Assembly (NCBI GenBank): GCA_024636595.1
Contig: JAGXGT010000192.1
Span: 1-5,302, forward strand
Source of the DNA: Sphingomonadales bacterium
Lineage (GTDB): Bacteria > Pseudomonadota > Alphaproteobacteria > Sphingomonadales > Sphingomonadaceae
DNA: 5,302 nucleotides
Direction of reading: 5' to 3'
Shown here: piece by piece, positions 1 through 5,162 of the stretch
Position numbering within the stretch: the stretch's first letter is position 1
Layout: each line of letters opens with the position of its first letter
Notes under the pieces: model-generated
Databases searched by the model: none
Seen by the model: the letters and a program-made list of their open reading frames with translations, nothing else
What the model was told of the DNA's origin: nothing
Position numbers and translations under genes: made by a program

Positions 1-19
1 AGATGTGTATAAGAGACAG
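1..19. other. Tn5 mosaic-end adapter sequence (library artefact)
   Basis: These 19 bases are exactly AGATGTGTATAAGAGACAG, the hyperactive Tn5 mosaic end (reverse complement CTGTCTCTTATACACATCT) added by transposase-based library preparation. It differs from both natural IS50 ends; the outside end, for example, reads CTGACTCTTATACACAAGT. It sits exactly at the first base of the window and interrupts the end of an open transporter gene, as expected of untrimmed adapter at a contig end rather than a natural insertion. The six codons it adds in the transporter frame (LSLIHI) should not be treated as protein sequence. Confidence 0.95.
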
Positions 20-1666
20 GGTTATCGTCAATTCTTTGGCAAGCTGCAGCGCAGCCGGATAATCGGATTCAAAGGAAATTCCGGACCGGTCGCCCGGCAA
101 GCCAATACGCGTCAGCATTTCTCTCGGTTGTGCCCGGATACCGGATAAAATTATCTGGGCTCCCGATAGCCTAGCCTGTTCGATAAATTCCTCGATCATC
201 GTCACCCCACTGGCATCCAGCATGGGTACAAGCCGCATGCGGAGGATGATGACCTTGGGCGTACGGCCAATCTTGCGCATGGCATCAAGTAGTTCACCCG
301 CAACCCCGAAAAAAACGGGGCCGCTGATGCGAAACACTTCCACGTCTTTCGGAAGGTCGTCGCGCTGGCTCGGGTCTTCACCCTCGAGGTCCGCCAATGA
401 TTTTCCGTTGTCCAGCTCCACGGTCTCGCTCATGCGCGCCATGAACAGGAGCGAAGCCAATGTAACGCCGACACCGATCGCCACGGTCAGATCCACCAAT
501 ATGGTCAGACCAAAGGTCAGCAACAACACCGCGCGGTCGCTATTGGGCATCCGCAGCAGCGCGACAAACCGGTCAAATTCGCTCATCCCCCATGCGACCA
601 CGAACAATATCGCGGCGAGCGCCGCCATCGGCACATAGGCCATGAAATCACTGGCAAACAGGATGAACAGCAGCAGGAACAGCGCGTGCATCATCCCTGC
701 CACGGGTGTCTTTCCACCCGCCTTGATATTCGTCGCGGTGCGGGCGATCGCGCCGGTCGCTGGCAAGCCGCCGAACAGCACCGATCCCAGATTGGCAAAG
801 CCCTGACCTATCAGTTCCTGATTCGAACGGTGCCGGGTGCCGGTCATGCCATCTGCAACGACTGCGGAAAGCAGCGCCTCGATTCCGGCCAGAAAGGCGA
901 TCGTGAAGGCAGAGGGAAGCAGTTCGGCGATTTTTGCCCAGGACAGTACCGGTAACGACGGCATCGGCAATCCCGCCGGCATGTCCGGAAACCGGGTGCC
1001 GATCGTTTCAACCGGTAGCTGGAGCAGCGCCACCACAACCGAGGCAAGTATGATCGCGATCAGGAACCCTGGCAATTTGGGAGCAAATTTTCTGAGCGCC
1101 GCAATCACCGAGAGAGCGCCAAGACCGACCAGCAAAGTCGTTATATGCACCGAAGAAATCACCCCGAAATAGGCGCCCCACTTCGGCAAAAATTCAGCGG
1201 GAATATTGTCCAGCGAAAGACCCAGAAAGTCTTTCACCTGACTGGTCGCGATGATCACGGCGATCCCGGCGGTAAAGCCCGTCACCACCGGATGCTGGAT
1301 GAACTTGATCAATCGCCCGATCTTGAACGCCCCCGCTGCAATCAGGATCAGCCCGGCCATGAATGTGGCGATCAACAGACCATCATAGCCATGCTGGGCA
1401 ATGACATTGAACACGACGACGACAAAGGCACCGGTCGGGCCACCCACCTGAACCCGGGAGCCGCCAAGGAACGAGATCAGAAATCCGGCAATAACGGCCG
1501 TAACGAGTCCCTTGTCGGGTGACGCACCGCTGGCAATGGCCAGCGCCATGGATAATGGCAGTGCAACGATGGCAACCGTCAGCCCTGCAACAGAATCTGC
1601 TTTGAACAGGCTGAAATTATAGCCTTCCCGCATGGTCGTTATGAATTTGGGGGTAAAGCTATGCAC
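20..1666 (-). CDS. SulP-family inorganic anion transporter with STAS domain, 3'-truncated
   Basis: Inner-membrane secondary transporter of the SulP/SLC26 family, which carries sulfate, bicarbonate or dicarboxylates; the substrate cannot be told from sequence. My reading gives 549 codons with no internal stop. The N-terminus (FTPKFITTMREG, then DSVAGLTVAIVALPLSMALAIASG split around residues 24-47) is typical. Around 70-80 is the GGSRVQVGGPTGAF motif, and around 260-268 GIEALLSAV with the family's conserved Glu263. Residues 280-325 hold the signature that includes NQELIGQGFANLGS and GGLPATGAIART. Membrane helices run to about residue 410. The STAS domain covers about 440-549 and includes VPMLDASGV (Asp484). 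The start is taken as GTG at 1666 because residues 4-19 are family-like; ATG at 1633 is the alternative, and neither has a clear Shine-Dalgarno. An in-frame TAA at 1681-1679 rules out earlier starts. The gene runs into the adapter, so probably only a few C-terminal residues are missing. Confidence 0.93.
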
Positions 1667-1678
1667 CAGAGCGGCTCG

Positions 1679-1999
1679 TTAGCCAGCGTCCGCTTCGGAT
1701 TTCGCCTGGTCGAACATAATCGAGCCAACCTTATTTTCCGGCTTGCCATCCATCGTCTCGCGCAAACGCACGCCGCGCCCGATACCAATGCTGGACGCAT
1801 TCTCGCCAATCAGTTCGATGCCGCTATTTTCCAGTGCAGCAATAACCTTGACCAACGTATCAACAACTCCGCGCACCTGGCCGTCCGACGATTCCATGCG
1901 CTGGATAGTAGGCAGCGAAAGACCCGCCAGTTCCGCCAGTTGGCGCTGATCGATACCAAGCAAGGCGCGCGCCGCCCGCATTTGTTGAGACGTGATCAT
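1679..1999 (-). CDS. XRE-family helix-turn-helix transcriptional regulator
   Basis: Small cytoplasmic DNA-binding protein of about 106 residues (110 if begun at ATG 2011). It has an XRE/Cro-type HTH near its N-terminus: MRAARALLGIDQRQLAELAG followed by LSLPTIQRME, with QRQLAELAG as the second helix and SLPTIQRME as the recognition helix. A short tail follows (about residues 55-70: VIAALENSGIELIGE) and then GRGVRLR, with no sensor or catalytic domain. I prefer ATG 1999 because GGA lies 7 bases upstream and the protein then begins MITSQQ, as I recall for relatives; ATG 2011 has no visible Shine-Dalgarno and lies almost on the predicted transcript start. The TAA is 12 bases before the SulP start on the same strand, so the two genes are probably cotranscribed and the regulator may control the transporter or itself. 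That role is inference from position. Confidence 0.88.
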   Translation of the reverse strand: MITSQQMRAARALLGIDQRQLAELAGLSLPTIQRMESSDGQVRGVVDTLVKVIAALENSGIELIGENASSIGIGRGVRLRETMDGKPENKVGSIMFDQAKSEADAG

Positions 2000-2012
2000 T
2001 TTTCTATCCATT

Positions 2013-2047
2013 CTGATATATTAAACATCAATAATCAGTATTAACAA
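2013..2047 (-). promoter_or_regulatory. Candidate promoter of the XRE-SulP operon with weak dyad
   Basis: On the minus strand, TTGTTA (2047-2042) and TAATAT (2023-2018) are spaced by 18 bases and each matches 4 of 6 sigma-70 consensus bases. The segment is strikingly AT-rich compared with the coding DNA around it. A dyad CTGAT (2038-2034) and ATCAG (2017-2013) brackets the spacer and the -10, and TATTAAACA/TATTAACA is repeated exactly 20 bases apart on the plus strand (2019 and 2039). Both could be operator elements for autoregulation by the adjacent XRE protein. Matches are modest, so this is a candidate only. Confidence 0.35.
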
Positions 2048-2068
2048 TTTATTCTAATGCTGTATAGA
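2041..2068 (+). promoter_or_regulatory. Candidate plus-strand promoter upstream of the DUF983 gene
   Basis: TTAACA (2041-2046, 5 of 6 consensus) and TATAGA (2063-2068, 4 of 6) are spaced by 16 bases. A transcript would start near 2075 and leave a leader of about 195 bases before the DUF983 start codon, which is long. Its -35 element overlaps the -35 of the opposing candidate promoter, since TTAACA read on the other strand is TGTTAA. If both are real they compete for polymerase. Confidence 0.3.
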
Positions 2069-2118
2069 GACCTTTCATGACCAACGATGAATACTCCCAG
2101 CGATTGTGACTGGAACAT

Positions 2119-2133
2119 GTTCGGATCAGGTTC
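2119..2133 (+). promoter_or_regulatory. LexA (SOS) box-like site, GTTC-N7-GTTC
   Basis: The sequence GTTCGGATCAGGTTC matches exactly the direct-repeat LexA operator known from Alphaproteobacteria (GTTC, seven bases, GTTC). It is intergenic, 135 bases upstream of the DUF983 start and about 120 upstream of the XRE start. The left GTTC is also the right half of a perfect palindrome GAACATGTTC at 2113-2122. Only eight bases are constrained, and neither flanking gene is a known SOS gene, so the match could be chance. Confidence 0.4.
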
Positions 2134-2256
2134 ACCGCGGCAAAGATATTACGGCATGGAGTCGCCGGCTCACCACACGCACAGACACGATCAACCAGCG
2201 ATCACAGACAGTAGCCAGCTGCCATGGACGCAGCCCATATTCCAACGACAAGAAGC

Positions 2257-2260
2257 AGGA
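2257..2260 (+). promoter_or_regulatory. Ribosome binding site of the DUF983 gene
   Basis: AGGA lies 8 bases before ATG 2269. The codon directly before that ATG is an in-frame TGA (2266-2268), so no earlier start is possible. Together these fix the DUF983 start. Confidence 0.7.
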
Positions 2261-2268
2261 TAAAATGA

Positions 2269-2772
2269 ATGGCCGGATTTGAGACTTTGCTGGACAGAAT
2301 CGTCGATGATATGCGCAGCGACAATGTTGCTGTCGTGGATGACGCGGACAAACCCATCCGTTCCGCTTTGCCGCAAACCGCATGGCAGGCGGCTGTCCGG
2401 GGACTTCGCGGTCGATGCCCGAGCTGCGGTGAAGGTCGTATGTTTACACGGCTTCTCAAGCCGTTTGCGCATTGCCCCGAATGTGGCCAGGACTGGACGG
2501 CACAACAGGCGGATGATTTCCCTGCCTATGTGGCGATCATCGTGACGGGGCATATCATGGCGCCGATCATCATCTTCATGGTCAATGAGACCGATTTTTC
2601 GATGTGGACCAATCTCGCGATCATGATTGGCCTGGCGCTCATCCTGATCGGCGCGTTGTTGCAACCGGCCAAGGGCGCGATCATCGCCCTGCAATGGTGG
2701 ATGGGATTGAACGGTTTTGTAAAACCCGCTCGTCCGGAGGAACTTCTGGTACCGGAAGATGGAAACACCTAG
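2269..2772 (+). CDS. DUF983 family membrane protein with four-cysteine motif
   Basis: A 167-residue inner-membrane protein of the DUF983 family, whose biochemical role is not established. The central signature is RCPSCGEGRMF (Cys50, Cys53) followed by HCPECG (Cys69, Cys72), a CxxC-x15-CxxC arrangement that could bind zinc. The conserved DFPAY (about 83-87) leads into a membrane helix at about 88-105. A second helix spans about 115-132, and the family-typical KGAIIALQWWMGL follows at 135-147. The first 40 residues are a hydrophilic extension before the conserved core. In many alphaproteobacteria DUF983 genes lie beside cytochrome oxidase assembly genes; here no such neighbour is present, so the context gives no functional clue. 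The AGGA site 8 bases upstream and the in-frame stop just before the ATG support the start. It converges on the dehydrogenase gene. Confidence 0.92.
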   Translation: MAGFETLLDRIVDDMRSDNVAVVDDADKPIRSALPQTAWQAAVRGLRGRCPSCGEGRMFTRLLKPFAHCPECGQDWTAQQADDFPAYVAIIVTGHIMAPIIIFMVNETDFSMWTNLAIMIGLALILIGALLQPAKGAIIALQWWMGLNGFVKPARPEELLVPEDGNT

Positions 2773-2777
2773 CCATA

Positions 2778-2808
2778 GCGGACTAGAATAAAAGCCGATC
2801 CAGTCCGC
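2778..2808. terminator. Inverted repeat between convergent genes, possible bidirectional terminator
   Basis: GCGGACT (2778-2784) and AGTCCGC (2802-2808) form perfect 7-bp arms around a 17-base loop, inside the 50-base gap between the stop codons of two convergent genes. Position and GC-rich arms suit a shared transcript end. There is no T-tract on either side and the loop is large, so a canonical intrinsic terminator is not demonstrated. Confidence 0.4.
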
Positions 2809-2822
2809 CAGGGGATCGTAGA

Positions 2823-3872
2823 CTATCGCCCGATCAATGCCATCGCCATATTGTCCGCGACATCGGAGTCCGGCAATTTCTGGGCTGCGCTCTGCGCCCA
2901 GATCTCGGTCAGTCGTTCGGGGATCATCGCCACCCGGCGATTGACTTCCTTGACATCGCCATCGCCGAGATATTCCAGGCCAACGCTGATGATACCACCG
3001 GAATTGATCACATAATCGGGCGCAAACAGGATGTTGCGATCAAAGATCCGCTGTCCATCTTCTGGGGTCGCGAGCTGGTTGTTGGCGCCGCCCGCAACAA
3101 TCGGAACATTGAGATGGGCGATAGAGACCTTGTCCAATATCGCGCCCAACGCGTTGGGGCTGAACACATCTGCCTCAATCCGCATGACTTCGTCGAGACC
3201 GACAACCGTCGCGCCAATTTCTTTTGCCAAACCCGCAGCGTGGTCCTTGTTGATATCAGCAATGCTCAGCTTCGCACCGTCTTTGGCGAGCAGGCGGGCC
3301 AGACCGCCGCCGACGCTGCCAACGCCCTGAATCGCCACATGGACACCGTCCATATTGTCCCGACCAAGCTTGTGCGCCACAGCGGCCTTCACGCCCAGAT
3401 ACACGCCCATTGCCGTGAACGGACCCGGGTCACCGCCAGCTTCGCCGCTATTGCTGACCGGCAGGCCAGAGACATATTTGGTCTCTTTGGTCAACGCGAC
3501 CATATCGGCTGCGGTTATTCCGACATCTTCCGCGGTGATATATTTCCCGCCAAGCGACTCGATCATCCGGCCAAAGGCCGCCAGCATTTCCGGTGTCTTG
3601 GTGCGATTGCGATCGGCGAGAATCACGGCTTTACCACCGCCGAGCGGTAGGCCAGCCATCGCATTCTTGAAGCTCATACCGCGCGACAGGCGCAGCGCAT
3701 CGGTTACCGCGGTATCGCGATTCTCATAATGCCAGAAACGGGTTCCGCCCGCGCCGGGGCCGAGATGCGTACTATGCAAGGCGACAATCGCGCTCAGGCC
3801 AGTTTCGATATCATGGAAGAAATGGACCGCTTCATGGTCGTCAAAATCCGGCAAATCCCACATCACGCTCAT
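2823..3872 (-). CDS. Glu/Leu/Phe/Val-type amino acid dehydrogenase (leucine dehydrogenase-like)
   Basis: Cytoplasmic NAD-dependent oxidative deaminase of the Glu/Leu/Phe/Val dehydrogenase superfamily, converting an amino acid, probably branched-chain, to its 2-oxo acid and ammonia. From ATG 3872 it has 349 residues, close to the usual 350-365. Visible motifs are GPGAGGTRFW (38-47), then SFKNAMAGLPLGGGKAVI with the two active-site lysines (Lys69, Lys81), and TAEDVGI with the likely catalytic Asp116. The cofactor domain has the Rossmann loop QGVGSVGGGLA (182-192), and Asp206 at the end of the next strand favours NAD over NADP. GGANNQL (261-267) is also family-typical. Leucine, valine and phenylalanine specificity cannot be separated by eye. 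ATG 3872 is preferred over in-frame ATG 3911 because AGGA lies 8 bases before it and the extra 13 residues look unlike the family. The gene follows tRNA-His on the same strand but probably has its own promoter. Confidence 0.92.
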   Translation of the reverse strand: MSVMWDLPDFDDHEAVHFFHDIETGLSAIVALHSTHLGPGAGGTRFWHYENRDTAVTDALRLSRGMSFKNAMAGLPLGGGKAVILADRNRTKTPEMLAAFGRMIESLGGKYITAEDVGITAADMVALTKETKYVSGLPVSNSGEAGGDPGPFTAMGVYLGVKAAVAHKLGRDNMDGVHVAIQGVGSVGGGLARLLAKDGAKLSIADINKDHAAGLAKEIGATVVGLDEVMRIEADVFSPNALGAILDKVSIAHLNVPIVAGGANNQLATPEDGQRIFDRNILFAPDYVINSGGIISVGLEYLGDGDVKEVNRRVAMIPERLTEIWAQSAAQKLPDSDVADNMAMALIGR

Positions 3873-3921
3873 GCTGTAATTCCTGCAAGTTGGAGCAATT
3901 AAATATCTCATAGCTGTAATT
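3873..3921 (-). repeat. Direct repeat AATTACAGC in the dehydrogenase leader, 40 bases apart
   Basis: AATTACAGC occurs on the minus strand at 3921-3913 and again at 3881-3873, exactly 40 bases apart. The first copy is followed by TATGAG and the second by ATGAG, so each leads into an ATG. The first copy is the right arm of the palindrome at 3915-3929; the second begins at the last base of the AGGA ribosome binding site and runs up to the preferred start codon. It may be a secondary regulator half-site or a small duplication of the start region. Confidence 0.55.
3881..3884 (-). promoter_or_regulatory. Ribosome binding site that fixes the dehydrogenase start
   Basis: AGGA on the minus strand, 8 bases before ATG 3872. 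The upstream in-frame ATG at 3911 is preceded by AT-rich palindromic DNA with no purine-rich Shine-Dalgarno. This favours the 349-residue product over the 362-residue one. Confidence 0.65.
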
Positions 3922-3929
3922 TAATTACA
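3915..3929. promoter_or_regulatory. Perfect 7-1-7 palindrome upstream of the dehydrogenase, operator candidate
   Basis: TGTAATT, one central base and AATTACA make a perfect 15-base inverted repeat about 43 bases upstream of the dehydrogenase start. The minus-strand TGTAAT within it (3929-3924) matches 5 of 6 bases of a sigma-70 -10, although no -35 at ideal spacing is obvious (TTGGAA at 3950-3945 is 15 bases away). A dyad overlapping a -10 is a typical repressor position. Lrp/AsnC or similar regulators often control amino acid dehydrogenases, but the binding protein cannot be named from this sequence. Confidence 0.5.
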
Positions 3930-3999
3930 AATAAAGAGAGACTTTTCCAACACGGCCCGGTGGTACTGGCCTTGCCTTTCTTCTGCTTCTTGAGGAAAA

Positions 4000-4077
4000 T
4001 GGGGCGATCGAGGGGTCTTGAACCCCCGACCTCCGGTACCACAAACCGGCGCTCTAACCAACTGAGCTACGATCGCC
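4000..4077 (-). tRNA. tRNA-His (anticodon GTG)
   Basis: A complete cloverleaf can be drawn. The acceptor stem GCGATCG (4076-4070) pairs perfectly with CGATCGC (4010-4004). T8-A9 precedes a D stem GCTC/GAGC. The anticodon stem CCGGT/ACCGG encloses the loop TTGTGGT, with anticodon GTG at 4042-4040. The T arm has a TTCAAGA loop with a 5-bp stem ending in one G-U pair. The discriminator is C73 (4003) and CCA is encoded (4002-4000). The base before position 1 is G (4077), giving the canonical tRNA-His G-1:C73 identity pair recognised by histidyl-tRNA synthetase; the coordinates include it. The gene lies 89 bases downstream of gspK. Confidence 0.97.
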
Positions 4078-4088
4078 ACAAGCCGCGC

Positions 4089-4094
4089 ACTATA
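4089..4094 (-). promoter_or_regulatory. Candidate -10 of the tRNA-His promoter with GC-rich discriminator
   Basis: TATAGT on the minus strand matches 5 of 6 bases of the -10 consensus and is followed by GCGCGGC, a GC-rich discriminator of the kind seen at stringently controlled stable-RNA promoters. Transcription would begin about 5 bases before the tRNA. The -35 at the expected distance is poor (TGCACC, 3 of 6). A better -35-like TTGACG at 4143-4138 is too far away to pair with this -10 but could serve a weak TATGCA at 4119-4114. Confidence 0.35.
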
Positions 4095-4166
4095 TAGCCG
4101 CATTGCGGAGCGGTGCATAGGGATAGCGAGTATCAATCGTCAAGCATTTAGCGGGATGATTCTTAA

Positions 4167-5162
4167 TTAAAACGCATCCCCGCGCTGACGATGGACAAGC
4201 CGGGCCGGTTGCCGCGCGGCATCGATCAACGCCCTCTCCTCGACCAGCGCGCTTTGCATCTCGACCGCCAGATCGACGCGGAACCAGCGGGTCGTCAGTT
4301 TGATCTGGCTTTGCACTTCCGACGATGCTGCCAGACTTGCCGGATAGGGTTGTGCCCAGAAATCATTGAGGCTGGCATAGCCGAGCTCCGGCCGTCGTCC
4401 CAGAAATTGCCTTGCCGGAGTCAGATCGGACGGTACAGCCCCCAGCATAGCCAGCAGTATCCCCTGCTCCGGGCGTAGAGTATTGATATTAATCGGGGAG
4501 AGATCGGTTGTTGGTAGCGCACATACCCAAGGCGCCAGTCGGACGAATATATCATCCGTTACGCCTTTGATCGTCCGCAATTCGCTGATATCTACGATCA
4601 ATGCATTTGCGGTGCGGTAGGGGTTATCTTGCTGCAGATAATATTGGTCTTCTGCCCCGCGGGGTGATGCAACCATATCACTGTCGATCCAGTCACCAAC
4701 CGATTCCGCAATATCCGCAGCATCTCCATCCAATATGCCCAGCATGACCATCAGCCGTGAAAATTGCGCCAGACCTTCGGGTCGCGCCGACAGCACAGCT
4801 CCCTGCTGGGTGACGAGGCTGTTGATGTTGAAACAATTGCCGCCGTCGGCAAGCGTTGCGGCGATAATTCCTCCCGGCACCGGTAATTTCTGTTCCCTGC
4901 CATTCCAGCCGCCCACGTTAATCGTCCGACCTGGAGAGGCGGACACAATCTGTTCGGCCGACTCCAGCCCGATCGATTCAGCGGCAATTAGATAGGCTTT
5001 GGCCTGCGACAGTTCCCGCGCATTGGAGGCAAGTTTGGTTGCGCCGGCCAGTCGGTCAATCCCGTGCGCAGCCAGTATCGCGATCACCGCGACCAGCAAC
5101 AATACCGTGAGCAGCGCCGCTCCGCGTTCCTTTTCGGGGCCGATCTGCCGCAACTGGCTCAC
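4167..5162 (-). CDS. gspK: Type II secretion system minor pseudopilin GspK
   Basis: Minor pseudopilin of the type II secretion system; GspK caps the GspI-GspJ-GspK tip of the periplasmic pseudopilus. The 331 residues match the usual length. After a short basic leader, the prepilin peptidase site is Gly14-Ala15, followed by a hydrophobic helix at about 15-33. Mature position 5 is Thr rather than Glu, normal for GspK but not for other pseudopilins. Typical GspK features follow: NCFNIN (Cys110), GDWIDSD (156-162), PYRTANALIVDISELRTIKG (181-200), WVC (Cys214) and PININT (223-228). Cys110 and Cys214 may form a disulfide. The start is GTG 5162, overlapping the gspJ stop in a GTGA arrangement, which suggests translational coupling; no strong Shine-Dalgarno is seen. 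No gspL follows: the next gene is tRNA-His. Confidence 0.95.
   Translation of the reverse strand: MSQLRQIGPEKERGAALLTVLLLVAVIAILAAHGIDRLAGATKLASNARELSQAKAYLIAAESIGLESAEQIVSASPGRTINVGGWNGREQKLPVPGGIIAATLADGGNCFNINSLVTQQGAVLSARPEGLAQFSRLMVMLGILDGDAADIAESVGDWIDSDMVASPRGAEDQYYLQQDNPYRTANALIVDISELRTIKGVTDDIFVRLAPWVCALPTTDLSPININTLRPEQGILLAMLGAVPSDLTPARQFLGRRPELGYASLNDFWAQPYPASLAASSEVQSQIKLTTRWFRVDLAVEMQSALVEERALIDAARQPARLVHRQRGDAF

Noticed and set aside
1..19. Genuine Tn5/IS50 insertion in the SulP gene
   Set aside because: The sequence is the synthetic mosaic end, not a natural IS50 end, and lies precisely at the window edge with no transposon sequence beyond.
1145..1522. Plus-strand open frame of 125 codons, and similar frames across 222-1522
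   Set aside because: All are antisense to the continuous SulP frame and have the biased composition expected of a complementary frame.
2156..2263. Plus-strand 35-codon open frame downstream of the LexA-like box, as a possible SOS small protein
   Set aside because: No Shine-Dalgarno precedes ATG 2156, the product is hydrophilic and His/Gln-rich without a membrane segment, and it ends inside the DUF983 ribosome binding region.
2224..2268. 14-codon leader open frame whose TGA directly abuts the DUF983 start codon
   Set aside because: The abutting stop is suggestive of coupling, but there is no ribosome binding site before ATG 2224 and a frame this short occurs easily by chance.
2191..2694. Minus-strand 167-codon open frame opposite the DUF983 gene
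   Set aside because: It is antisense to a gene with a clear family signature, has a His/Asp/Arg-rich shadow-like composition and no recognisable domain.
3930..3999. Terminator or small RNA between tRNA-His and the dehydrogenase
   Set aside because: Only short GGCC-type self-complementarity is visible, with no stable stem followed by a T-tract, so no feature is supported beyond the promoter-proximal elements listed.
4098..4108. Short palindrome CCGCATTGCGG upstream of tRNA-His
   Set aside because: Too short for a terminator (4-bp stem with 3-base loop), no T-tract, and unsupported as an operator; probably chance.
3921..4136. Minus-strand 71-codon open frame containing AQLVRAPVCGTGGRGFKTPRS
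   Set aside because: It is translated straight through the tRNA-His gene; the GGRGF/TPRSP string is the familiar spurious peptide from tRNA T-arm sequence. No independent start signal was seen.
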